The notes beneath the pieces are model-generated. The model saw nothing but the letters and a program-made list of their open reading frames with translations. It was not told the DNA's origin and ran no database searches. Below, piece after piece: positions 17,023 to 25,592 of a stretch of 64,000 nucleotides of DNA. This DNA comes from Jejuia sp040720935. Lineage in GTDB: Bacteria; Bacteroidota; Bacteroidia; Flavobacteriales; Flavobacteriaceae. The position numbers and the translations under genes were made by a program. The stretch covers positions 124,001 through 188,000 of the forward strand of contig NZ_JBFDAE010000001.1 of assembly GCF_040720935.1 (NCBI RefSeq), written 5' to 3'. Every line of letters starts with the position of its first letter. The stretch's first letter is position 1.

Positions 17023-18792
17023 TTATTTGTTTAAAGTTAGTTGAACTAAACCGCATGCAGGAACATTAATTTCCATGACACCTTTGTTTAGTTTTATCGG
17101 TTCTTCATTTACTTTATCTCCTTTGCAATTAAAGGTACTACAATTATAGTTTCCAAAATCTGCTTCTATTTTAATGATAATGCTGTCGGATAATTTTGCA
17201 TTCAGAATATCAATATTTTCAAAGGAATTATCAAGTTGAACAACATGGTCGTCATGTAAACCAACAAGCAGTTTTTTATGATTGCTTACTTTTTGAATTG
17301 GATAATTGGCTAAGGGTCTATAAGGTGTAAAATGTCCCTTTGTGATGAGTTCTTTATTCGTATTCCAATATTCGGTATAAAACTTCACCATTTCTAAATG
17401 GTCTTTAGGAATGTCTTTAAGCACTACTGAAATTTGAGGCACACCAAAAAGCGTGTTTACCATTTGTAAAGCAGCTACTTCTAATTTTTCATCATTATGC
17501 CACGTAATCATATCTGAATGGACTGCGGTATTTCCAGCTAGCATTCTAATGTCTGCAATTCTAACACGGTTCATAGTGGCATCTCCAGGGCAATCAAATG
17601 CTCTGAACATATTACCATATTTTCTCATGGCAGGACCAACATATTTTTGTCTGAATTCTATAAAAACTTCAGGGTTAATATTTTTTAGAGCTGTAATGAC
17701 GTCTGTTAATAATCTATCGACGGCTGCATTAATGGAAATATAATCCATGTTATCATTGACTTTTGGGGTGTCAACATACAATCTGAAATCATCAATAAAA
17801 TCGAGTTTAAAACCGTCTAAACCCCAATCAACTATTGCATTTTTATAAATGTTGACAAGATATTCACGAACTTCAGGATAACGCGGGTCAAAAACAGGTG
17901 CCCAACGGTGGTTTTCAGTTAAAAATTTTCCTTTGAAACGTTTGTATGCTTTCGATTTTTTTCCGCAGAAAGGCACAGAGTACCAAAAACCAATTTTCAT
18001 ACCTGTAGCATGAATATCTTCAACAAATGCTTTGGTTTTATTTAAACGTTCTGGTTCCCAATCGCCTGTAAAATCATAACCTCTATTACCATCATTGGTT
18101 TGCCAACCATCATCAATAATAATAGCTTTATAACCTAAACTGTAGGCTGTTTTACATTCGTCAATTAGAATGTTTTCATCTAAAGTTTGATGAAAATTGT
18201 ACCAAGTAGAATACAAAGGAACCAATGCAATATCAGGAACAGAAGTTGGTTTTAAATTATCAAAAGTCTCCCACCATTTTGATACTTCTTTTAAAGCTTC
18301 AGAAAAGTGTTTTTCGCCTTCATCAATTCGTAACTGAATGTTGTAATTGTCTATTTTAGATTGTTGTTCTAAAAATAAGGTAACATGGCAGTAGAAATAA
18401 TCATCTTCTTCCCTAATTTCAGCATTGAGCTCTAACTTATTTATAGCGTTAGAACAGGCAAACGTATGACGATTACTATCATCATGACCAAACAAACTAA
18501 TAACGGGCGCATCAATTGAGACTCTAGATTCCATGTGGTCTAGTTCCCAATCTGCTTGAATCCGTTTAGCAAAATCTGTTGTTGGTTTCCATACACCTTT
18601 TACATTATGTGCTGGAATTTTCCATTTAAGTGTTAATGGTTCAGGTTTTTTTGGCGTATCAGAAGACATCTGAATGTTATATACTGATACATTCGCATCT
18701 TTAGAAATAGCAGTTATTTCAGTCTTGAAATTGTTACAACCACTTTTAATAGTGATGTCCTTTTTGGATATAGTATCGACAGTTTGCGTCAT
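17023..18792 (-). CDS. Alpha-galactosidase-like glycoside hydrolase, family GH36
   Basis: GH36-type enzyme of 589 residues. The TIM-barrel motifs are clear: IIIDDGWQT (residues 225-232), TGDWEPERLN, and FKLDFIDDF with the predicted nucleophile Asp331. FRAFDCPGD contains Asp400, the best candidate acid/base. An N-terminal beta-sandwich domain (1-180) and C-terminal beta domain flank the barrel as in GH36. No signal peptide is visible, so the enzyme is probably cytoplasmic. It lies between susD and the symporter in one operon. Expected substrates are alpha-1,6-galactosides such as melibiose or raffinose-type sugars; other GH36 activities (for example alpha-N-acetylgalactosaminidase) cannot be excluded. 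Confidence 0.85.
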   Translation of the reverse strand: MTQTVDTISKKDITIKSGCNNFKTEITAISKDANVSVYNIQMSSDTPKKPEPLTLKWKIPAHNVKGVWKPTTDFAKRIQADWELDHMESRVSIDAPVISLFGHDDSNRHTFACSNAINKLELNAEIREEDDYFYCHVTLFLEQQSKIDNYNIQLRIDEGEKHFSEALKEVSKWWETFDNLKPTSVPDIALVPLYSTWYNFHQTLDENILIDECKTAYSLGYKAIIIDDGWQTNDGNRGYDFTGDWEPERLNKTKAFVEDIHATGMKIGFWYSVPFCGKKSKAYKRFKGKFLTENHRWAPVFDPRYPEVREYLVNIYKNAIVDWGLDGFKLDFIDDFRLYVDTPKVNDNMDYISINAAVDRLLTDVITALKNINPEVFIEFRQKYVGPAMRKYGNMFRAFDCPGDATMNRVRIADIRMLAGNTAVHSDMITWHNDEKLEVAALQMVNTLFGVPQISVVLKDIPKDHLEMVKFYTEYWNTNKELITKGHFTPYRPLANYPIQKVSNHKKLLVGLHDDHVVQLDNSFENIDILNAKLSDSIIIKIEADFGNYNCSTFNCKGDKVNEEPIKLNKGVMEINVPACGLVQLTLNK

Positions 18793-18921
18793 GTTACTAA
18801 TAGAAATTGATAATTAATGTAATGCTTTTTGAAATTTACTTTGCACAATTGATTTGAGTAAAAACCGAGTCAAACTATAAACTCGGCCTTTATTCAATCA
18901 AACTAAACTAAATCAAATATT

Positions 18922-20517
18922 TTAATTATAACCAGGATTTTGGTCAAGATTAGGGTTTGCATCTCTTTCAGAATTCGGAATCCATATTAATTCATGTTTT
19001 CCATTTTGAAAAGCACCTCCGCTTAAAGATTTTGGATGAGCACCGTGTAAAGACGTTGCACCCATGTAATCATCAGCAAGTCCCCAACGAACCAAGTCAA
19101 AGAAACGATGTCCTTCACCAGCTAGTTCCATAGCGCGCTCTTCAATAATAGCTTGACGCATATCGGTTTGATCAATTCCGGGATTCGTATCTGCAATTAA
19201 AGTTAAACCAGCTCTATCTCTTACTTCGTCAATAAAAGGAATAGCTTGTGAGGTCTTATTATCTTCATTTAAAGCTTCAGCCAACATTAATAACACATCG
19301 GCATACCGAATAACTCTCCAATTGTTACCCACATTTGTCCCTAAGAAATCTACTTGATCTCTAGTACCTAACTCCATTCCAGAATATTTTTTAGAGAATA
19401 TTGGCTCTACACCGGCATCTGTTGCTATTTGAATATCATTATTTCCATCCGAATTATCTGTTGAAAAATCAGTTACAAAAGCTACGCCTCCGTATCCTGT
19501 TGCTCCAGGATAGTCATAGACCAAAGTTTCGTTTCTACGAACAACATCTCCATTTGCATTGTATAAATCTTTTAGCCAAGGGTTTACTACATGACTTCTA
19601 TCTGGAGATTTTGCTGGTGGTGCATAATCAATATGAAAATTACCCATACTGCCAGTACCAGGAATATCAGAGCCCCATACAAATGTATCTTGACCTAAAA
19701 ATTGCAATTCGAATACCGATTCACTATTATTCTCGTTTGTTGTTGAGAAATTATCGCCAAATTGAGCAGCTGGTAGTAAACTATATTTACCTACTAAACT
19801 GTTTAATGCAGTAGCCGCAGGCCCATATTGTTTCATATATAAGTAACTTTTTCCTTTAAGAGCTGTTGCAGCACCAGAGGTAGGTCTTCCTAAATTATCT
19901 CCTGCCCAGTTTGCAGGCAACATACTTTCTGCCATTTCCAAATCTGAAATAATTTGAGCCCAAACAGCATCGGTAGTTGCTTGCTCTACCAAAAGATTAT
20001 CCAAATCTGGTAAGTCTGTAATTAACGGCACATTACCGTAAAGATTAGCTAAATACCAATAATCAAAAGCTCTTAAAAAATAAGCTTGTCCAACTAAATT
20101 TTCTCTAGTAGTTTTGTCTGCAATACCATCTTCAGTAACATTAATAATGATGTTGTTACATCTTGCGATGGATTTGTAAAGTTCTTGCCAAGGCTCTGTT
20201 GCCCAACGATCTCCAGGATTTCCTAAAAATGTTGACATAGCCGTATTAGAACCAAATGGAAATACATTGAATTCATCTGAACGTAACATAGCGCCTGTAT
20301 GCACAATTCTACCCCAGAAAAAAGTTCCTGTTATTGGGTGGAATGCACCATTTATTGCAGATTCTACTTGCTCGACAGAAGTACCAAAGTTTGCTGTTGA
20401 AGTCGCATTGTTGTTATTTTGATCTAAAATATCATCAGAACAAGCAACACCAATTGTCATTAATAACGTAACCGCTATGATGCCTAAAGAGGACTTTATT
20501 TTTATTAAATTTTTCAT
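18922..20517 (-). CDS. SusD/RagB-family glycan-binding outer-membrane lipoprotein
   Basis: Lipoprotein of 531 residues (signal ending with lipobox GVAC, Cys26). SusD hallmarks are visible: AYFLRAFDYWYLANLYGNVPLIT (about 148-170), a TPR-like region with GKSYLYMKQYG, and the C-terminal block VIRYADVLLMLAEALNE... AIIEERAMELAGEGHRFFDLVRWG. It forms the lid of the SusC importer and binds the incoming oligosaccharide at the cell surface. It starts 11 bases after susC, the usual tight pairing. Confidence 0.95.
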   Translation of the reverse strand: MKNLIKIKSSLGIIAVTLLMTIGVACSDDILDQNNNNATSTANFGTSVEQVESAINGAFHPITGTFFWGRIVHTGAMLRSDEFNVFPFGSNTAMSTFLGNPGDRWATEPWQELYKSIARCNNIIINVTEDGIADKTTRENLVGQAYFLRAFDYWYLANLYGNVPLITDLPDLDNLLVEQATTDAVWAQIISDLEMAESMLPANWAGDNLGRPTSGAATALKGKSYLYMKQYGPAATALNSLVGKYSLLPAAQFGDNFSTTNENNSESVFELQFLGQDTFVWGSDIPGTGSMGNFHIDYAPPAKSPDRSHVVNPWLKDLYNANGDVVRRNETLVYDYPGATGYGGVAFVTDFSTDNSDGNNDIQIATDAGVEPIFSKKYSGMELGTRDQVDFLGTNVGNNWRVIRYADVLLMLAEALNEDNKTSQAIPFIDEVRDRAGLTLIADTNPGIDQTDMRQAIIEERAMELAGEGHRFFDLVRWGLADDYMGATSLHGAHPKSLSGGAFQNGKHELIWIPNSERDANPNLDQNPGYN

Positions 20518-20528
20518 ATTCTTATTTT

Positions 20529-23500
20529 TTAAAACTTAGCTTGTAACCCTAACATGAATGTTCTTGCATTTGGATATGCTCTTTGGTCTAACCCTCTACC
20601 AAGTAAAGGATTTACGTTTGATCTTACTCCTGGAACACCAGAGTTAATATTGGCCCTACCACTATTTGTTGATGCCACATCTGGATCGTAACCAGAGTAA
20701 TCTGTAATTACAAAAACGTTTTGAACGTTTAATGATAACCTTACGCTTTTGATCCAATCTACACCAAGTGCATCTTCTCCAAAATTGTAGCCAACTTCCA
20801 TGTTTTTAAGTCTGAAGTAAGACCCGTTTTCCACGAAGAAAGAGGAAGGTTCTTTATTTCCAGCAGGATCATCAACAGAGGCTCTAGGAATGCTAGTGTC
20901 TGTATTACTAGGTGTCCAAGAATTTAAAACATCTGTTAGTTTACCACCATCTTGCCATAAGATATTGTAATATCTACTTAGGTTATAAATTTCGTTACCA
21001 GAAACCCCATTGAAGTTTAAAGCAATATCGAATTTTTTGTATTTCCCGTTAAAATTAAGACCATAAGTAAAGTCTGGTGTTGGATTACCGATAATGGTTT
21101 GATCATCCGAAGTTATACCAGCGACCCCATCAGTATCTACTCTAATAAAATCTCCTGTTGCAGGATCAACTTTATCTTCAACTATATAGCCGTAAAATGC
21201 GCCTACAGGTCCGTTAGCTTCAGTTCTATTTACGACGCGTAAATCTTCATCAATTCCAGGCCCTAAAATGGTAGCAGGAATATCCTTTGCTTCATTTTTA
21301 AGGTTGAATGAGAAGTTTGTCCCAACACTATACGTGAAGTCGCCTTCAGATTTTCTGTAAGTTAAATCAAATTCAAATCCATTGTTTACCAATGTACCGG
21401 CATTTCTTGTTACAGGTAAACTAACACCTGCGGTTGAAGGGATGCTAATTGGAACTAGCGCATCTTCAACATCTTTTGAATAATAATCTGCCGAAAAAGT
21501 AAGCGCACTATTCAATAAAGACATATCAACACCAATATCGAATGTTTTTGTGGTTTCCCAAACTAGATTCTCATCGGCTAAAGTTGTTTGTGCTAAACCA
21601 TTAGCAGTTCCGCCACCAAAACTTGTATTGGATTGGTTGGCCAAAAATACAGCCTGTGTTGGATAAAACACATCAGGATAAGAACCTAATTCACCATAAG
21701 ACACTCTTAATTTGAAGAAATTTATTGTTTCAGATTTCCAAAAATCCTCATTTGAAATATTCCAACCCGCAGAAACCGCTGGGAAGTAACCTACTTGATT
21801 CGCTTTTGCAAATCTTGAAGAGGCATCACGTCTCATGGTTCCGGAGAACAAATATTTATCGTTAAAGTTATAGTTTAATCTTCCAAAATAAGAGATTAAT
21901 CCAGCCTCGTTATTTTGACCTAACAAAATGTTTTGGTCGTTTGAAGGTAAAGCACCGACTACTCTAATACTGTTTGCGGGTGTACCTTGACCGTAAATAC
22001 CACTACTATTTTGGTTTTCAATAAAACGCGTGTAACCAACTACTGCTGATACCTTATGAACATCATCAAACGTTTTATTATAAGATAATGTTGGTTCAAA
22101 TAATAGATTAACATCTTCTTGATTAAATTCAGTAAGATCGTTTAATTCATTCACGTTTCTTACGGCATCAACTGTACTCATAAAGTATGTTGGTGTAAAT
22201 TGAAAGCGTTTTTGAGTTGTATAATCCACGCCTAAATTAATACCAGCCGATAACCCTTCGGTAATTTCATAATCTAATTTCAAACTTGCAAAAAGTGTGC
22301 GGGTAGTTTCTAAATTGTCTTCTAAAGAGGCCAATCCAAATTGGTTTACCCCACCAGGACCGTGTACGCCTGTTGATGGTGCTTCAAAACCACCATCGTT
22401 GGTAGCATTTCTTAAAGCTACGGTTGGCGCCGTTGTTCCATCAAAACCATACCAGTTATTTTCTTGTAGTTTTCCTTCGGCTAAACCTAAAGATTGAGAC
22501 AGTTTGAATTTTCCAAATTCGTGGGTGCTATTAAATCTTGCATTTAATCTTTTAAAGCCAGAACCAATTAATATACCATCCTGGTTAAAATAGTTGATTG
22601 AAGAAAAGAAGGATGATTTTTCACCACCCCCAGATATAGACAATCCATAATCTTCAATAATTCCGCTTTGTAAATTTTCATCTTGCCAATCGGTATTTAC
22701 ACCATTAAAGGCTACAGTTGTGGAGCTTCCATCATTTGCAAAACGCTGATTAAGATAATCTGTGTATTGTTGTCCATCAATAAAATCCAGTTTTTTGCTA
22801 GGTGTATCAAAACCTATTCTAGAATTAAAAGTAACTTCCAGATCCCTGTTTTTTCTACCATGGTTTGTTTTGATTAAAACCACGCCATTGGCAGCTCTAG
22901 AACCATAGATTGCAGCAGCAGCGGCATCTTTAAGAACAGAGATGTTTTCAATGTCCAACGGATTAACATAACTCATATCATCAACAAACAAACCATCAAC
23001 AATATATAATGGATCTGCGTTACTTAGTGAGTTTACCCCTCTAATGAAAACATTTCCTTTAGCTCCAGGTTTCCCACCAGGGTTTTCTACCTGAATACCA
23101 GTTAATCTACCTTGTAAGGCTGAGGTTGGGTTACCAGCAATTGTAGTTGCAATAGCATCACCTTTTATCGTGCCAACAGAACCCGTGAGCTCTCTTTTGT
23201 TAGAAGTCCCATAACCTACAATGACAACTTCATCTAAGGCAGCGGCATCTTCAACCAATACCACATTAATGGTAGTTTTATTTCCAATAGTAATTTCTTG
23301 GGCTTTATAGCCTACATAGCTAAAAACAAGAATATCGTTTGAGTTAACGTTGTTTACGGTGTAGTTACCGTCAAAATCAGTTGTTGTTCCATTAGAAGTG
23401 TTTTTGACAATAATGTTAACCCCTGGAAGCGGAAATCCGCCATCTGTAACTGTTCCAGAAACAGTTGCTGTTTGTGCTGTAGCAGCTACACCCAAAAGGG

Positions 23501-23543
23501 AGAAGGCTAAACAAAACAATAGTTTTAGTACGTTTTTTTTCAT
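20529..23543 (-). CDS. SusC/RagA-family TonB-dependent outer-membrane transporter
   Basis: Protein of 1004 residues with a signal peptide (ending GVAATAQ), an N-terminal carboxypeptidase-regulatory-like domain (about 27-100; SGTVTDGGFPLPGVNIIVKN), a TonB-box region DEVVIVGYG, the plug domain with the SusC signature VFIRGVNSLSNADPLYIVDG, and a C-terminal 22-strand barrel ending in a terminal Phe. It takes oligosaccharides across the outer membrane using TonB energy. It is the first gene of the SusC-SusD-GH36-SSS-UnbV operon, and its promoter region carries three phased boxes likely bound by the regulator encoded just upstream. Confidence 0.96.
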   Translation of the reverse strand: MKKNVLKLLFCLAFSLLGVAATAQTATVSGTVTDGGFPLPGVNIIVKNTSNGTTTDFDGNYTVNNVNSNDILVFSYVGYKAQEITIGNKTTINVVLVEDAAALDEVVIVGYGTSNKRELTGSVGTIKGDAIATTIAGNPTSALQGRLTGIQVENPGGKPGAKGNVFIRGVNSLSNADPLYIVDGLFVDDMSYVNPLDIENISVLKDAAAAAIYGSRAANGVVLIKTNHGRKNRDLEVTFNSRIGFDTPSKKLDFIDGQQYTDYLNQRFANDGSSTTVAFNGVNTDWQDENLQSGIIEDYGLSISGGGEKSSFFSSINYFNQDGILIGSGFKRLNARFNSTHEFGKFKLSQSLGLAEGKLQENNWYGFDGTTAPTVALRNATNDGGFEAPSTGVHGPGGVNQFGLASLEDNLETTRTLFASLKLDYEITEGLSAGINLGVDYTTQKRFQFTPTYFMSTVDAVRNVNELNDLTEFNQEDVNLLFEPTLSYNKTFDDVHKVSAVVGYTRFIENQNSSGIYGQGTPANSIRVVGALPSNDQNILLGQNNEAGLISYFGRLNYNFNDKYLFSGTMRRDASSRFAKANQVGYFPAVSAGWNISNEDFWKSETINFFKLRVSYGELGSYPDVFYPTQAVFLANQSNTSFGGGTANGLAQTTLADENLVWETTKTFDIGVDMSLLNSALTFSADYYSKDVEDALVPISIPSTAGVSLPVTRNAGTLVNNGFEFDLTYRKSEGDFTYSVGTNFSFNLKNEAKDIPATILGPGIDEDLRVVNRTEANGPVGAFYGYIVEDKVDPATGDFIRVDTDGVAGITSDDQTIIGNPTPDFTYGLNFNGKYKKFDIALNFNGVSGNEIYNLSRYYNILWQDGGKLTDVLNSWTPSNTDTSIPRASVDDPAGNKEPSSFFVENGSYFRLKNMEVGYNFGEDALGVDWIKSVRLSLNVQNVFVITDYSGYDPDVASTNSGRANINSGVPGVRSNVNPLLGRGLDQRAYPNARTFMLGLQAKF

Positions 23544-23578
23544 AAGTTGATGTATAAGTTAGTATAATTGTGATACCG

Positions 23579-23617
23579 TATGCTACTTTTAGAATTAAGT
23601 ATGCTACACTATGCTAC
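23579..23617. promoter_or_regulatory. Three phased TATGCTAC boxes at the susC promoter (predicted operators)
   Basis: TATGCTAC occurs at 23579-23586, 23600-23607 and 23610-23617, that is, spaced by 21 and 10 bases, two turns and one turn of the helix. The first two copies extend to GTATGCTAC, a pseudo-palindrome with GTA/TAC arms; the third reads CTATGCTAC. Box 3 covers the predicted transcription start of susC and boxes 1-2 lie in the leader. A repressor blocking initiation or elongation would fit. The adjacent GntR/LacI-type gene is the obvious candidate. Confidence 0.6.
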
Positions 23618-23621
23618 TTCG

Positions 23622-23648
23622 CAAATATATACTTTTTTTTAATACAAA
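23622..23648 (-). promoter_or_regulatory. Predicted susC promoter
   Basis: Minus strand: TATATTTG (23629-23622) fits TAnnTTTG, and TTTG (23648-23645) lies 15 bases upstream as a possible -33 element. Initiation would be near 23615, about 70 bases upstream of the susC ATG. Confidence 0.55.
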
Positions 23649-23713
23649 CAGTAAATATGAAAAAAATACGGCCAAATTTTTGTGAATTATTTCCAAAACA
23701 GCCTATTTTTCTG

Positions 23714-24730
23714 CTATAATGACTTTCTTTGAATAAGCTGTGAGGGGATAATTTTACGAGTATGTTCTTTTAATTTTATATAGTTGGCAGATTCTTTGGC
23801 CATTTTTTTGAAGTCGATAGAGATAGTTGTTATGCCTCCAAATATAACCTCTTTAATAGCATTGTCGTTATGGGCCAATAAACCTATATCTTTTCCTATG
23901 GTATAATTTTTAGGTTTAATGTCTTTCAGAACTTCCCATAAATCGCTATCATTAATAAAAAAGTATAGCCTGTCTTTTTTTATGCTGCCCGTTTTATACT
24001 GGGCTTCTACTGTTGCATTGATATTGAATTCTTCTATAAATTTATTAAAGGCATTTAATATCCCAATAGGATAATCAGAATCGGTTTTAAAGAACAAAAC
24101 GAATTGTTTGTACTTATGTATTTCAGGAAGCAATTCTTTTAATTGTTCGTATGTTGAGCTTTCAAATTCTTGGGTTATATATGAATAATCATTGGGCAAT
24201 GATATATGCCTATCAATAACCAACAACTTATCCGAAGGGATTTTTTTTAATAGCATGCTCACTTCCAAGGTTTGTATGGGAGCAATAACATACATGCCAT
24301 ATCTGCCAGATATCCTGGTAAGAATGTCTTTGAATACGTCTAAATTATTATGATGAAAAAACACGTTGATAATGTATTTTTTACCAAGTTCTGCTCTAAA
24401 GGTATTATAGAAATCTTCTTGAAAGGTATGAAATGCGTAAAGTACAAGTGCTACTCTTAGCTTCGTTTTCGTATTAACATCTGCAATATAATAGCCCTTA
24501 AAGTTTTTGGATTCTACAATGCCTCTGCCTTTTAATTCTTCATAGGCTTTTACAATTGTTTTTCTTGCAAAACCTATTTCAGCAACCATTTTGTTAATTG
24601 AAGGTAGGCGGTCTCCTTTTACTAAATCCTTCGATTCTATGGCACTTGTAATGCCGCTAATTAATTTTTCATGTTTGTTTAAATGTGTAGCAGCTTTTAA
24701 TTTATTTATATTTTCAAAAACAATTTTCAT
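23714..24730 (-). CDS. GntR-family transcriptional regulator with LacI-type effector domain (AraR-like architecture)
   Basis: Regulator of 338 residues. Residues about 15-95 form a GntR winged helix (KGDRLPSINKMVAEIGFARK, KAYEELKGRGIVES). Residues about 100-330 look like a periplasmic-binding/LacI effector domain, with the C-terminal GITTISIDFKKMAKESANYI segment. This two-part design is that of AraR, a sugar-responsive repressor. It precedes susC by 170 bases on the same strand and follows the hydrolase gene by 17 bases. I infer that it controls the SusCD operon in response to a sugar from the imported glycan, probably through the TATGCTAC boxes. Confidence 0.85.
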   Translation of the reverse strand: MKIVFENINKLKAATHLNKHEKLISGITSAIESKDLVKGDRLPSINKMVAEIGFARKTIVKAYEELKGRGIVESKNFKGYYIADVNTKTKLRVALVLYAFHTFQEDFYNTFRAELGKKYIINVFFHHNNLDVFKDILTRISGRYGMYVIAPIQTLEVSMLLKKIPSDKLLVIDRHISLPNDYSYITQEFESSTYEQLKELLPEIHKYKQFVLFFKTDSDYPIGILNAFNKFIEEFNINATVEAQYKTGSIKKDRLYFFINDSDLWEVLKDIKPKNYTIGKDIGLLAHNDNAIKEVIFGGITTISIDFKKMAKESANYIKLKEHTRKIIPSQLIQRKSL

Positions 24731-24747
24731 ACGCTATGAGAGACTTT

Positions 24748-25590
24748 TCATCGATTCAAAAATACACTTATTTTTTCGATAACGCCTTCCATATATTTTG
24801 GGATAATTTCTTTTTCCCATGGATGCGAAGCTCCAAACACATGATTTGCGCCTTCAATAATTTCCAATTTACTTTTAGAATTCCATTTATGAAGTGCATA
24901 AGCTTCATCAATCAAAACACTTGTATCATTATCGCCATGAATAATCAAATACGGAATGTTTAAGTTTGAAACGGCGCGTTTTATGGTCAATCTTTCTTCA
25001 TTGGCTTTAAAATCCTCATAAAATTGATAATAATGCGGCATGTGTTGTTTTGTCCGCCCGTTCAAAATATATTTAACACCGTCTTTTTTCCATTGTTCTA
25101 AATCGCCAATTGTTGATGATCTTTTTCCAAAATCGCAAACTCCCGCAAGACTGATTACTTTTTTAATACGATCATCTTCTTCAGCTTTAATGGTCACTAT
25201 ACCGCCCGCTCTACTGTGTCCTATTAAGTTAATGTTGTTTATGTCTGCATCTTTCTTTAATTCAGAAATATTACAAATCCAATCAATAACCGTTTCTAAA
25301 TCATCTAATTCCTTGGTGTAATTGTTATTCCCAAAAGCTTCTAAATCTGGAAAATCTATAGGCTGTTTTACCGTTCCGCCATTATGCGAAAAGTTGAATT
25401 TTATAAAAAAGAATCCAGCTTCTGCAAATGCTTTCGCCATTAAATCCCAAGCGCCCCAGTCTTTAAAACCTTTATAGCCATGGCAAAATATGATAATTGG
25501 TTTTGCTTGTAAGTTTTCAACATAAAAAGTATCAATTAAAATTGGCTTTTCGTGTTTCCCGGGAATGACATTGTTTTTCGAAATTTTCAT
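24748..25590 (-). CDS. Alpha/beta hydrolase (prolyl-oligopeptidase/dienelactone-hydrolase-like)
   Basis: Soluble hydrolase of 280 residues with no signal peptide. The triad is readable as Ser126 in the nucleophile elbow GHSRAGG, Asp222 in HGDNDTSV and His250 in GANHVFG. The oxyanion region is HGYKGFKDWG (37-46). The family includes acyl-esterases and peptidases, so substrate is unknown. It starts 2 bases after the stop of the AddB-like gene and ends 17 bases before the regulator gene, so it could belong to either transcript. It is probably not a core part of the SusCD locus. Confidence 0.8.
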   Translation of the reverse strand: MKISKNNVIPGKHEKPILIDTFYVENLQAKPIIIFCHGYKGFKDWGAWDLMAKAFAEAGFFFIKFNFSHNGGTVKQPIDFPDLEAFGNNNYTKELDDLETVIDWICNISELKKDADINNINLIGHSRAGGIVTIKAEEDDRIKKVISLAGVCDFGKRSSTIGDLEQWKKDGVKYILNGRTKQHMPHYYQFYEDFKANEERLTIKRAVSNLNIPYLIIHGDNDTSVLIDEAYALHKWNSKSKLEIIEGANHVFGASHPWEKEIIPKYMEGVIEKISVFLNR

Positions 25591-25592
25591 AA

